64,000 nucleotides of DNA from Macrostomum hystrix (GCA_950097015.1 CATNEN010000039.1:20887501-20951500); one strand, 5' to 3'; positions 1 to 11,502 are shown, counted from the first letter of the stretch. Numbers and translations: made by a program. Notes: generated from the letters alone by a model not told the origin.

Positions 1-145
1 CTACCCATTGTACTGGATCAAACTGAAGCAATGCAGGGTAAAGTCATTTTTGCTAAATGATACTTTAGTATTGTTCCATTTCGAGTCAAGAATCGAACCA
101 TCGACCTCCAAATCGTTAGTGCTTTAAAAATAGGCTACTGTCTAT
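1..145 (-). repeat. tRNA-derived SINE, family A, old diverged copy
   Basis: Read on the minus strand, it has a degenerate tRNA-like head (B-box region near 88-98, A-box region near 128-135), followed by the body also found at 1938-2264 and 26150-26467 (shared stretch ACTGAAGCAATGCAG near 23-37). It diverges from those copies by several substitutions and small indels, so it looks older. The window edge truncates it. Confidence 0.6.
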
Positions 146-164
146 CCTAAGCCCCCCTTCCATA

Positions 165-530
165 GGGATGTCGGTGGCATAGCGGTTAAAGCCTTTGGCG
201 CTAAAGCGCCAATGTCCTTATGCTCGATTTCGCGGCGAGGCCACATTCATTTGGGGCGCATCCGCGTAGAGAAGGCTTGGAGGCTTGTCGTGCAATTTAC
301 GCCCTCGAGGGTCAACTTCCTCCAAGGCACAGTGAGAATGTACACTGCCTGACGATGAGAAAGTCAGGGCAGATGTACACACCTGTGTGAGCGTATGCCT
401 GCGTACAGTATCTTTGTGCGTGTGCTCAGGAGTCAAATAAAAGGGCAGAATTGCCTCCTCGCTGGCTGCGGGTCTAGTGTCACCAAATGATGCGCTATCG
501 CTCACAATGCCACTCCCTCCTGCAATTATT
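165..530 (+). repeat. tRNA-derived SINE, family B
   Basis: The head carries an A-box-like GGTGGCATAGCGGTTAAAG and a decayed B-box. The body (GGCGAGGCCACATT, TACACTGCCTGACGATGAG) matches 62471-62836 on the same strand and 45165-45397 on the opposite strand. It ends in an A/T-rich ATT-type tail. The anticodon-arm region holds a perfect 8-bp inverted repeat (195-202 with 205-212). ORFs across it are shadows of the SINE. Confidence 0.8.
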
Positions 531-539
531 ATAATTTAT

Positions 540-1930
540 TTTCTTTTTTTTATTATCCTAGGCCCTTATATTTTCTAAAATCAAGTAATCTATAATTTAT
601 CATCTCTATAATTAATGTCCTATTTGGGATAATAGTTTGTTTACGCTCGAACAAGATCCACTCTCTGTAATCATCTGTGGCAGAACTTTAATATTCGCTT
701 CTGCTGCTGCAGTAGTAAAGTGATAAAGTTCGGCCAAGCTTTGATCTGTATAAGTGGACCCGCGTCAGTCACCCACGTATACCGCATGCGTTACATTTTG
801 TCGTATAGTATTCCATATTTTAGAAGGCGAAGTTCCACAATGGAGGGGAACAGCAGCTATATGTTGCTGTCCATGCAACAGGCGTGTAAGCAGCAGCATA
901 TAGATATCGAGGTTAAAAAGCGACCCCATGCATCCGTGCCCCCAGATATTTAGTTGGAGATGTGCAGTGTCTCGCATAGATCGATGTATATCTGTACATA
1001 TAAGTATTATGCACACTTACAAGATGTGGCAGTGCATGCGCGCATGAACGTGAAGTTGAATCCATATGTGCAGATATAGATTGAAAAACCAAATTCGTGC
1101 ATGAATGACGCACCAAACATGCCTTTCGGAAGGAATCTAGGATAAAAAATGAAAAGATCAGGCTCGGGATCGGTACAATGACAGTCAGTCGCGGGCGTAG
1201 TATATAAACAAACAGAAACATTGACCTGTAAAAAGCGCCGGTGCAATAATACAGCTATAGTACATTTTAAGGAAGCAAATTGTAAGCAATACTATATACT
1301 GCAGCCATACGAAGCTTAGCGGCGAAGATGGCCGAAACTAACCAACTGACCTGATGGCAGCAGAGAGTCGCGTCGTCAAATCCGGGCAACATCAACAGGT
1401 CAATAAATGCATACCGCAGGATCGAGTGTATTCGTCTGAATTCTTCAAGAACCCAGGATTCTATAGGAATTCTTCAGGACCAGGGTGCAACTATACTACC
1501 TTATGGATTGGATTAGTTTTTGTAGACTATAATATGGGGTTCAAAATTTATACACGCTAATATGCAACAAATTGATGTTATTGTAGTAATAAAGAATGTA
1601 TAAAAATATGCCTAGCCAAATTGGGCCAGCTGTACAGCCCGTGGCAGCAGCGCTTTTACGGACGCATTCAAAGGCCACTGTTCAGCTGCATTCAACCCAT
1701 CCGACTAAGGGCTCGCAATGACCACTGCCGGGCTAAAGAAAGCGTGATGGGTCGATCCATATTCTAGACCAGTCTGCAGAGGTACCCCTCAAAACTTACT
1801 TGTTCAACTATACTCGGATACTTGGATACAGCGGAGTTTTACAGTGGAATTTAAAGTTCTAATATTGATTACATATCATAGATCACACGTCAAGAAAGAG
1901 AAATCATCGATCAATCGGAGGAACTGCACA
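540..1930. other. Unannotated stretch, no supported gene
   Basis: Mostly AT-rich sequence with short ORFs only (the longest about 100 codons). None shows a recognisable domain or convincing splice sites. I see nothing I can support here. Confidence 0.6.
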
Positions 1931-1937
1931 GTACCTA

Positions 1938-2264
1938 CGCTAATTATTATGAATAATAATAATAATATTTGATTACACCTGCCTCAATCGGGTCAGATGT
2001 GCAGCCAACAGCACAGCCGCGGCTATTGCGCAGCGCATCTGAAGGCTGCGTACGGCTGTTCAGTCCATGGACTGGGCCGGGACGCCACACCCACCTTCAA
2101 TTATCCCAGCTGATGCTGGTACCCATTTAACAGCTGGGTGAACTGAAGCAATGCAGAGTTAAGTGTCTTGCTAAAGGACACAGATTGTTCAAGTAGAGTC
2201 GGGAATCGAACCCCCGACCTTCGAGTGGTGAGTCCGACGCCCTTAACCACTAGGCTACAACCTC
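1938..2264 (-). repeat. tRNA-derived SINE, family A
   Basis: On the minus strand it starts GAGGTTGTAGCCTAGTGG (A-box) and has B-box GGTTCGATTCCC (complement of 2201-2212). The body is nearly identical to the copy at 26150-26467. Its 3' end is an ATT-repeat tail (plus strand AATAATAATAATATT near 1950-1965). Several copies in one window mark it as a dispersed Pol III-derived retroposon rather than a tRNA gene. Confidence 0.85.
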
Positions 2265-2269
2265 TTCAC

Positions 2270-3685
2270 CTTCGCTAGTATGAGCCACACAACAATGCAT
2301 ATAAAAGCAGACACAGACCATTAGGTGATTATCCTTGGTAATCATAAGGGCATCCTAAATAGTATTTATTGTATTCTATAATACTTCACAAATACTTCAC
2401 TTGAAACATAAAAATGACAATAATTTGAAAACAAAATCCGCGAGTAAGTAGCTAGTATTTGCTAAGGCATAAAAAGTTATATATTTGATCAGTATTGTGA
2501 TTAGACATTTTAATAATATTTTTATAACGGCAACTATTACACTGCAACCTCACGTTTAATAGTCGCAATATTTTTAAGTTTTGTTTATTACTACACAGAA
2601 ATGCTGAAAAGTAGCACTGATTCAAACAGCTTATTTTAGTTTTCTGGCCTTCACCGTTACAAGTAAGTATTGTTTCACGTAATTCAATGGACCTACTGGA
2701 TATGATTCAAGTTAGGCCCTATAAGTTTAAAGCATCATGGTGGGCCTAGCCTACTTAAAGGTTCTTAAGATTTTTACGACTGTTAGAATCTTCTGGCGAT
2801 AGCTACCCTAACCTAGACATCACGCAATGATTCAGTACAGTAGTTTAGCAAGCCTTAATACTTATATTAGAGTTAGGCCTAATAATAATCGGTAGGGCTT
2901 AGTATTAAATTATATTATTATTATTTTAAATTATATTATTAAAGCACACAGGCACGACTGAGTTGGTTTCTCCAATCCATATTCATGTCACTGACTCCTA
3001 CTCTCCTATGTCATGTTAGGCCTACTGACCCTAGTCAAATATTGTATCTTAGGCCTATCAGTTCATGCCTAGGACTATTAGTACTACTGGTATTTTTAGA
3101 CAATTTAGTAAGCCAGCTTAACTAGTTTAGTGTACTGCCAGAAAAATATATTGAATCCAATTTATTATTGCATGTTGCAACTTTTTGAACCTAATTTCAT
3201 CATATTCACTTTTCATAGCTATGGCATGCTGATTCGTAAAAAAGCCTAATTGCCTTTAGTCAGTCACTTTGCTATGTACCGTGTAGAAGTTACAACCCAA
3301 GGACAATTAAATAATAGACAATTTGGTAATGGATATTTTGGTAGGCCTAACACTTGGTACATTTTGGTAACATTCTTCAGTGCATCTAATTTCTAAAGAT
3401 TGTAAGCGTATTGGTCTTTGGCTTAGGCCTAGGCCTACAATATTAAGCCAAATGTAATTTCAAGTCAATGTAATGTCAGTAATGTCAATTTAAATGTAAG
3501 TAAATGTACATGTAACACAAGAGGCAGACTATGATTTGGGTATGTGAGGGGGTATTTCAAATTTGTAGTGGCACATTGGATGATTGATTGCTGGTTACCA
3601 AAATGTCTTCGCAGCATGTTACAGAGATGTACTGAGTGTTACCAAAATGAACCTGTTTTGTTACCAAAATAACCTGCCCCCTTTA
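2270..3685. other. AT-rich intergenic DNA with clustered TAGGCCTA palindromes
   Basis: No coding potential recognised. The 8-bp palindrome TAGGCCTA occurs at 2874, 3017, 3050, 3342, 3424 and 3430 (the last two overlap), and again at 5277 and 5446. Half-site variants (TAGGCC, GGCCTA) are also frequent. Confidence 0.6.
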
Positions 3686-3689
3686 GTTA

Positions 3690-3860
3690 CCATACATGTG
3701 CAACATACATGCGAAACACCCGGCCGACCCGGCCAATCCGGCCGGGTGACAAGCGGCCGAGCAAGGTAAGTCGCAAAAATGGCCACCCGAGAAAAAAACG
3801 AGCGGAAAAAAAGAAAAGAAGGCAGGAAAAGGAGGAAAGCAGAGAAAGGAAAGAAGAAAG
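3690..3860 (+). repeat. Dispersed GC-rich module ending in a splice-donor-like AAGGTAAGT; second copy at 4735-4880
   Basis: This segment and 4735-4880 share the order CATG-rich start, AACACC(C/T)GGCC, GGCCGGGTGA, GCAAGGTAAGT(C/T)GCAAAAA, then a purine-rich run. The GC-rich part is palindromic (repeated CCGGCC). The two copies flank the 21-bp array at 3904-4503, and this copy contains the GTAAGTCGCA core that the array repeats. It may be a mobile-element remnant; I do not recognise the family. Confidence 0.5.
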
Positions 3861-3903
3861 GAAGGAAAGCAAATGGGGAAAGAAGCAAAAACGTGACAAA
3901 ATC

Positions 3904-4503
3904 TGCAATCAGAGGGAAGTAAGTCGCATTCAGAGGGAAGTAAGTCGCATTCAGAGGGAAGTAAGTCGCAATCAGAGGGAAGTAAGTCGCATTCAGAGGG
4001 AAGTAAGTCGCAATCAGAGGGAAGTAAGTCGCATTCAGAGGGAAGTAAGTCGCAATCAGAGGGAAGTAAGTCGCATTCAGAGGGAAGTAAGTCGCATTCA
4101 GAGGGAAGTAAGTCGCAATCAGAGGGAAGTAAGTCGCATTCAGAGGGAAGTAAGTCGCAATCAGAGGGAAGTAAGTCGCATTCAGAGGGAAGTAAGTCGC
4201 AATCAGAGGGAAGTAAGTCGCATTCAGAGGGAAGTAAGTCGCAATCAGAGGGAAGTAAGTCGCAATCAGAGGGAAGTAAGTCGCATTCAGAGGGAAGTAA
4301 GTCGCAATCAGAGGGAAGTAAGTCGCAATCAGAGGGAAGTAAGTCGCAATCAGAGGGAAGTAAGTCGCAATCAGAGGGAAGTAAGTCGCAATCAGAGGGA
4401 AGTAAGTCGCATTCAGAGGGAAGTAAGTCGCAATCAGAGGGAAGTAAGTCGCAATCAGAGGGAAGTAAGTCGCATTCCAAGGTAAGTAAGTCGCATTCAG
4501 AGG
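3904..4503 (+). repeat. Minisatellite, 21-bp unit built on GTAAGTCGCA, about 28 copies
   Basis: The unit is GTAAGTCGCA followed by (A/T)TCAGAGGGAA, with one common A/T variant position. Each unit contains GTAAGT, a perfect 5' splice-site intron hexamer. Because 21 is a multiple of 3, two frames stay open and give long repetitive spurious ORFs on both strands. The nearest outside match to the core is at 3764-3775, just upstream. No gene could be assigned to it. Confidence 0.9.
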
Positions 4504-4880
4504 GGGCTAAGCTAAGCAGGGAAGCAGCTTGACGGCGACGCCACGCAGCTGACCTCGCCAATTTCATTCACGCCGACGATCGAGTCGCCAGAGTGCACTC
4601 TGCTGCCAGCGGAAGACTAATTAGATGACGAGGCATTTTACTATTGCAACACAGTCATAGTTACCCCTGCCGTTTACCCAGATAAAAAATTTGGGCATAG
4701 GTATGTCGCATTTTTTTTGAAAACGAAGTCGCACGGCCGGTGTAAATTTGGGAAGTTGCGCATGTATGATGTGCAACACCTGGCCAAACTGGCCGGGTGA
4801 AACGAGGACCAAGCAAGGTAAGTTGCAAAAAATTAAAAGGGGGACCAAGGGACAAAAAAGGAAGGCATGAAGAAAAGGAA

Positions 4881-6330
4881 AAAGGAGAGAGAAAAAGAGC
4901 AAATTAAAGCAAACTAAGTTGTAAATAAAGTCGCACTTCCAGCTAAGATTTGGGAGGCTGCGCATGTATGTTAGTTACTGAAATAAAAATAAAAAATCTG
5001 CCTATGGTTTCCACTGCCCAGTGCACTTTTAGGAGTTTTCTAAAAAACAGCGGCATGCAAGCTTGTGCAACAGCATGTGCATGCACATTTTTAATACTGA
5101 AGTATTGCTCAAAAACACTTATAGACAGCCTATAGAAGTGGGGACTAGCTAGCCCAAAGGACAGGCAAAATGGTTACATATAGCATTAAGTTCTAGGTGC
5201 TAAGTACTTGGCTAAAGTGCAAATTTTCAATCCTTCCCAATTCTAAAGCATGTGTTATCAACAGTTTCACGAAGTATAGGCCTAGGATTAACAATATAGG
5301 CTCCTTAGGTGGTATAGTGAGTAGTTACACTAGGCCAAGTATCTTTTAACAATATATAAAGTATACTTTTTGTGGTTTTTCATTTGAGGAAAGCCTTAGT
5401 CTTCAGTTCAGTTATATCTAGGTATTGTTAAAAAAGGAAAACAGTTAGGCCTAGTAATTTAATTAACTGTTTGCATAGCAGCAATTCTATATACTTGTCA
5501 AAAATATTATGTAAGAGCCAATATATGAGAATATCTAGGACTTTTGCATGAAGCGAATACTAGGCTTAGCCATAGTTAGATCTAACTTTTTAGCTCAGCG
5601 TAATCAATCATGTAACTCTGTTACACTAAATAACAACTTTTTGTGATGTAAAAGTATAATAGTTTATATTGTATAAACTTTTGTTAGCAATATTAAGTCT
5701 GCTTTCCTATCTCTACTAGCTGGTTAATGTTTAAAGTCAAAGTCAGTGTAGCCTTTGATCAAACAAAAGGGATATCTAGTGTATATTTTAGGGTAGCTAG
5801 CTATGCTGAGATCAAAAGTTGGCTAATAAAGTGTAACATGCAATTTTGATATACACATTATCCCATGGCAAAGTATAAATATAAGTCAGTGTTTATAACC
5901 TATACAAGATAAAATGTGCATTTCTTTTCTATATTCACTTGACTCACTTTCTATAATAATTTTTTTGTACACAAAGAGATGCATTCTAAAGTAATATACA
6001 TAAAATTATTAAATTATTAACTCAAAAAATAATTAAAATAATTAAATGTGTGTTAATGACATATTAGTTTTTTATTCATAATGGCTAAATATGTGTAAGT
6101 TACTACTATATGCTACTATATGATATATAAGTCTTTGTCCTTTTGATTTATGGTTGCGATCCTGTGACCAATTCATTTCAGTGACCAAAATCATTTGGGC
6201 CACACAAGAGGCAAATACAATCCATTAGATCAGGGTTGAATTGGATGAAATAGAGTTACCCAATAAAATACAGATCAGTTAAGTTAATTTAAATAAACCA
6301 CTATTAAAGACGGGGCATCCGGAAGTGACT
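4881..6330. other. AT-rich intergenic DNA upstream of UBE2S
   Basis: No supported gene. It contains two more TAGGCCTA palindromes (5277, 5446). The last 150 bases before the UBE2S start have no clear TATA or GC box. Confidence 0.6.
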
Positions 6331-7788
6331 ATGGAGAATTGCACTCCCAGCGTGATGAAACGCCTCAGCAAGGAGGTTGGCGACTTGGTTCAACAACCGC
6401 CAGAGGGTATTCGAGTTTACTTCGATGATGCCAAACTGACAGACATTCGCGCAGTGATTGATGGACCAATCGATACGCCCTACTATGGCGGGCATTTTCA
6501 TGTGCGCTTAGTGATGGGTCAGAGTTTTCCACAGGAGCCACCAAAGGGCTATTTTTTAACTCGCATTTTTCATCCGAATATTGCCACTCCGTCTGGCGAG
6601 ATCTGTGTTAACACTCTCAAACGTGATTGGACACCAGACACCAGTCTGAGACACCTGCTGCTAGTTGTCAAGTGCCTGCTAATTGTGCCCAATGCTGAGT
6701 CTGCACTTAATCAGGTATCAACTTATGGGGTTGTGGTCTTTGCTTTTTTGCTTAGATAAATCGCTTGAGTAGGCCTTGCGGTAGTCACATTCTAATTAAT
6801 TTTAGTATTTTTCCGATTTAGTTTAGTCATATGCCAACTTAGATTAGTCACAGTCCCCTTTAGATTAGTCAGATTCCACTTTAGATTAGTCAGATTCCAC
6901 TTTAGATTAGTCAGATTCCACTTTAGATTAGTCTCGTTCCATTTTAGGTTAGTCACATTCCATTTTAGGTTAGTCACATTCCATTTTAGGTTAGTCACAT
7001 TCCATTTTAGGTTAGTCATATTCCTACTTAAGGTTAGTCATATTCCTACTTAGGTTAGTCATATTCCTACTTAGGTTAGTCATATTCCTACTTAGGTTAG
7101 TCATATTCCTACTTAGGTTAGTCATATTCCTACTTAGGTTAGTCATATTCCTACTTAGGTTAGTCATATTCCTACTTAGGTAAGTCACATTCCCCTTCAG
7201 ATAAGTCACATTTCACTTTTGGTTAGTCACATTCCAACTTAGGTTAGTTAGATTCCATTTTAGGGTAGTCTATTTTTTAGATTTTTTAGATTTCATGTTA
7301 TACCAATTTGGTGTATTAAGTTAAGTTACTCAAAACTACATTATAAAATATTAAGTTTTTAAGTTTTCAAGTTTTGAAAATATGAAGTTATCCCATTTTT
7401 ACTCAATGTTTAGGAGGCTGGACGACTCCTACTCGAAGACTACGCTGAGTATTACTCCAGAGCCCGACTATTCACAGAGATTCACGCACTACAAAGTCCC
7501 ATTGCTCCTGTCATGGGTTTAGACATAGATTCTGGCGATAATTGCGTGTAAGTATTTTTCTTCTGAAATTAGTATTATCTTCTTTGATTTCTACATGAGA
7601 GTAGGCAAACTAGTACGTAGTCTTTAAATACATTTTAAAAGTTGTTAACTGATTATTGCAGACTTCACGATGCCAATGACAATGCCGCAGTTTCTGCAGA
7701 CTCGTCAGCCGCTGCCAAGCGACCGTCTGCGCAGCCTGCAGATGGACCGGCTGTTAAGAAGGCCAAAAAAGTTCTAAAACGGCTTTGA
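6331..7788 (+). CDS. UBE2S: Ubiquitin-conjugating enzyme E2 S (K11-chain elongating E2 of the APC/C)
   Basis: Three exons join in frame: 6331-6714, 7414-7547 and 7662-7788, giving 214 aa (human protein about 222). Introns begin GTATCA and GTAAGT and end TTTAG and TGCAG. Exon 1 carries the UBC fold with PPKGYFLTRIFHPN, the catalytic cysteine in GEICVNTLKRDW, and CLLIVPNAESALN. Exon 2 continues EAGRLLLEDYAEYYSRARLFTEIH. After a low-complexity tail (lysine/alanine-rich, exon 3) the protein ends KKVLKRL, close to the C-terminal leucine-arginine-leucine tail that docks vertebrate UBE2S on the anaphase-promoting complex. The start is the ATG at 6331; an in-frame GTG at 6325 is not a eukaryotic start. 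Family role: extends Lys11-linked ubiquitin chains on mitotic substrates. Intron 1 holds a minisatellite. The next gene downstream on the same strand is TIMM22. Confidence 0.95.
6790..7290 (+). repeat. UBE2S intron 1 minisatellite, 21-bp unit
   Basis: About 23 units of roughly 21 bp with core TTAGGTTAGTCATATTCC, changing gradually to TTAGATTAGTCAGATTCC at the left end. Each central unit juxtaposes TTAG with GTTAGT, so it resembles an acceptor end fused to a weak donor. It fills most of intron 1 (6715-7413). Confidence 0.9.
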
Positions 7789-8540
7789 TTAAAAAAGTTC
7801 AACTTCTTTGTTACATTTTTTTGAGTTAATAATTTTCTGGCACTGCAGAAATTCTGAAGTCACTAGTGTCCCAAGAACCTACTCGAAGATAGTATTATGA
7901 GTTTAGGTGATCGCGGAACGCGATTAATTATCATGTTTGTTGTTTCTTATTACAAGTTCTTGCTTTCAACTTGTAAAATATGAAAGTAAAAAACAGGAAA
8001 TGCCTAGATTTTTCATTCGGCCGGAATTTGAAATACGTATTGGTTATTTGTACTAAGTCAGGTCGCTTAACTGTAAATTTCGTGTGACAAATGAATAAAG
8101 TATATTCCATATAGTGTGACATTTTTAGCATCATTTAAATCACGTGACAGTTGACCTTAAATTACCAGGAAAGCAATAATTGCGACCAATTTACTCCCAA
8201 AAATCTTGCTTTTTATAAATTGCTTATAGCAATTTGTGCATAGCCTTTGTGTTTAACTTAAGTTATTTGAGAATGTGCTCATACAGAAATCTTAGCTAAT
8301 AATTAAATAAACAAGCAAACAGCCAGCTTACAAAATCTGTTTTTAGTCTCGCGGCTTATTGTACAACTTTTTTCTTTTTTTGCATTCTGTCCAGACTACT
8401 CGCTAGTAGTAGTTTGTTGCAAGTCAGTGGTAAAAACTTTCGGGGCAAGGTCTGTTTACTTAGCATAGAATCCAAATTGTCACTGCAATCTAGATCGATA
8501 GTAAAGAGATGAGACACAGTTCAGATGAATCACGATAGAT
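7789..8540. other. Intergenic DNA between UBE2S and the TIMM22 upstream array
   Basis: Likely UBE2S 3'UTR and intergenic sequence, AT-rich. There is no canonical AATAAA within about 150 bases of the stop. AATAAA does occur at 8093-8098 and near 8305. Confidence 0.5.
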
Positions 8541-9181
8541 ATAGGAGAGATAAGACATCAGATAATACCCAAGGGACAGATGAGACACTAGTGATAAGAC
8601 AGTAGATCTTAGATGCGGGAGAGATAAGACATCAGATAATACCCAAGGGACAGATGAGACACTAGTGATAAGACAGTAGAGCTTAGATGCGGGAGAGATA
8701 AGACATCAGATAATACCCAAGGGACAGATGAGACACTAGTGATAAGACAGTAGATCTTAGATGCGGGAGAGATAAGACATCAGATAATACCCAAGGGACA
8801 GATGAGACACTAGTGATAAGACAGTAGAGCTTAGATGCGGGAGAGATAAGACATCAGATAATACCCAAGGGACAGATGAGACACTAGTGATAAGACAGTA
8901 GATCTTAGATGCGGGAGAGATAAGACATCAGATAATACCCAAGGGACAGATGAGACACTAGTGATAAGACAGTAGAGCTTAGATGCGGGAGAGATAAGAC
9001 ATCAGATAATACCCAAGGGACAGATGAGACACTAGTGATAAGACAGTAGATCTTAGATGCGGGAGAGATAAGACATCAGATAATACCCAAGGGACAGATG
9101 AGACACTAGTGATAAGACAGTAGAGCTTAGATGCGGGAGAGATAAGACATCAGATAATACCCAAGGGACAGATGAGACACG
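8541..9181 (+). repeat. Minisatellite upstream of TIMM22, 74-bp unit in 148-bp dimers, with GATA motifs
   Basis: Copies of a 74-bp unit alternate strictly between GTAGATCTTAG and GTAGAGCTTAG, so the array grew as 148-bp dimers. Each unit holds AGATAAG and TGATAAG, both matching the WGATAAG consensus for GATA factors, plus AGATAA. It ends about 128 bp before the TIMM22 ATG, so it lies in the promoter or 5'UTR region. Regulatory function is inferred only. Confidence 0.9.
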
Positions 9182-9308
9182 GGGAGTAGATGTTGCAGAA
9201 GGCTGCAAAGCAGAATTTAGTGTCATTGAAATCGAGATGACGCATAAATTTCCCTTTCAGAATTGTTAACACATTTTGTAGCAAAACACTGCACAACAAT
9301 AGACGGGT

Positions 9309-10239
9309 ATGAACGCCGCTCCGAATGCGCCACAAGAGGATCCACTGTTGGAGCAACTCAACCGGCTCCTCGACATTCAACAGAGTGCCGGTCTGCTAGC
9401 GCAGCTGAGTCAAGCAACGACAGACGCTGAAAAGGAGCGGATATTGTTCGCCCGCGTTCTCCAGCCGCGCCTGGCCCTGCCGTATTCGTTTACTTCGCCG
9501 CACGCGCCGCCCTTAAGCCCGGAGGAGCGTCGGGTTCGCGTCGTGATGGACAGCTGCGCATTTAAGGCTAGCCTGTCCTGCGTCGCCGGCGGAGCTCTCG
9601 GCGCCTTCTTCGGCCTATTCACGGCCAGCATTGATCCGATGTCCACTGTGGTTCCGGGAGCGGAAACTCCCACAACCCGGCAGGTGCGATTCCTGTACAC
9701 ATATTAAAGGGATTTGATGGGATATTGGTATTTCTTGAATTGCGATATTCGATAGAGTTTTTATATAGGATATTTTAATACGATTTCTCGATTTAGGATA
9801 TTAAGATAGGATCTCTTTTTTGAGGAAAAATTTGCATATTAAGTTAATATACTCTTTTTTAATAATAGTTAACTTTTGATGATATAAAGTTACAAGCTTT
9901 TCTTACATTAAGAATGGGCACATAATAGGCGCATTTTTTTCCTGATTTTGCATAGATTTTATCATAATTTATTTTCTATATTCACAGGTTCTTCGCGAAA
10001 TGGGCAACCGTATGGTTTCTTACGGTAAAAACTTTGCCGTACTAGGCGTCATGTTTGCGTCAACTGAGTGCTCGTTGGAGGTGCTGCGTGCCAAGAATGA
10101 CCTGTTGAATGGCACCGGCGCAGGCGCCATTGTAGGCGGCGTTCTAGGATTTCGGGCGGGCCTGAAAGCTGCAGCTGCTGGAGCTGCTGGCTTCGCAGCG
10201 TTTTCAACTGCAATCGATTGGTACATGAAGCATAGATAG
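9309..10239 (+). CDS. TIMM22: Mitochondrial import inner membrane translocase subunit Tim22
   Basis: Two exons, 9309-9683 and 9988-10239, join in phase 0 (donor CAG|GTGCGA, acceptor CACAG) to give 208 aa (human about 194). Tim22 is the channel-forming core of the carrier translocase, inserting multispanning carrier proteins into the inner membrane. Family signatures are clear: [20 protein letters not shown] with the first membrane segment (about residues 80-105), a [18 protein letters not shown] block, STECS, and [20 protein letters not shown] near the C-terminus (membrane segments about 130-150 and 165-200). The cysteines in SCAFK and STECS correspond to those linked by a disulfide in family members. 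The N-terminal 75 residues are divergent, as is common. AATAAA follows the stop at 10254-10259 and is itself the first of a tandem series. Confidence 0.95.
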
Positions 10240-10253
10240 ACATGATAAATCTG

Positions 10254-11030
10254 AATAAAATTCTTTCACATGTGGGGTCGTTGATTTGAATAAAACACTA
10301 AATTTGGGGTGGTGGGTTAGGGCTGAATAAAAAACGCTCCAAATTTGGGGTTGTGGGTTAGGGCTGAATAAAAACACTCTAAATTTGGGGTGGTAGGTTA
10401 GGGCTGAATAAAAAACACTCTAAATTTGGGGTGGTGGGTTAGTGCTGAATAAAAAACACTCTAAATTTGGGGTGGTGGGTTTGGGCTGAATAAAAAACGC
10501 TCCAAATTTGGGGTGGTGGGTTAGGGCTGAATAAAAACACTCTAAATTTGGGGTGGTGGGTTAGGGCTGAATAAAAAACACTCTAAATTTGGGGTGGTGG
10601 GTTTGGGCTGAATAAAAAACACTAAATTTGGGGTGGCGGGTTAGGGCTGAATAAAAAACACTCTAAATTTGGGGTGGTGGGTTTGGGCTGAATAAAAAAC
10701 ACTAAATTTGGGGTGGCGGGTTAGGGCTGAATAAAAAACACTCTAAATTTGGGGTGGTGGGTTTGGGCTGAATAAAAAACACTAAATTTGGGGTGGCGGG
10801 TTAGGGCTGGATAAAAAACATTCTAAATTTGGGGTGGTGGGTTAGGGCTGGATAAAACACTTTAATTTAGGCTGGTAGGTTAGGGCTCAATCAAACAACT
10901 ATTAAATTGTGATGGTGGGTTAGGGCTAAAAACCTTAAAACTGGGGTGGTTGGTTATGGCTAAAAAACCTTTAAATTGGGGTGGTGGTTTGGGGTTAAAA
11001 ACCTTGAAATTGGGGTGTAGGTTAGAACAA
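10254..11030 (+). repeat. Tandem array of poly(A)-signal modules downstream of TIMM22
   Basis: About 18 units of roughly 40 bp: GGGCTGAATAAAAAACACT, then CTAAATTTGGGG, then TGGTGGGTTA. About 14 copies keep an exact AATAAA (10254 to about 10775); the distal copies decay to GGATAAA, CAATCAAA and CTAAAAA. Each hexamer is followed 15-30 bp later by G/T-rich GGGGTGGTGGGTT, which resembles a downstream cleavage element. The first AATAAA is 15 bp after the TIMM22 stop, so the array probably serves or pads the 3' end of that gene. Confidence 0.85.
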
Positions 11031-11502
11031 ATTAAATCGAAATTATAACGCATTTTAAGCCTTCAAATACGTGATTTAGTACGATAGAAAGTTTGCTGTG
11101 GAAGATTATTAGTTAGAATTTGTTATTTTTAATAACAAAATATCTTGCTAGCTTAGATTCAATAATTTAGTAGTAATTAAAATTTTATTGTGTACTTTGC
11201 CGTAAAATGTATTTATATTCTAGTTTTTACATTCTTGTGCATGCAAAACAGCATTTTAACACACTTGTGTTATGATTATAAATTGAGTGCACTAGAAAAA
11301 TACAATGATGCAGACCATTGTTGATAATTGTGTCTTCTGTTGGCGCATAGCTTTTATTATTTGTGTTCATTTAAAGTGCCTCTCATCTACTTTAAGTAGT
11401 TAAAAAGTATTTTAAGGCTTTTAAAGGCTAGATAAATTTTCTCCATTGCAGCAAAAGCATTAATAAAGTAAGCACAGAGCGGATTCTAGCAGCGATTCTG
11501 CC

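Noticed and set aside
2190-2264. tRNA gene suggested by A-box and B-box
   Set aside because: The same head with an attached body and tail recurs in several places and does not close an acceptor stem; it is a SINE.
3683-4567. Long ORFs over the 21-bp array (294 aa minus strand, 258 aa plus strand)
   Set aside because: They exist only because the unit length is a multiple of three and lacks stops; the translation is a pure repeat on both strands.
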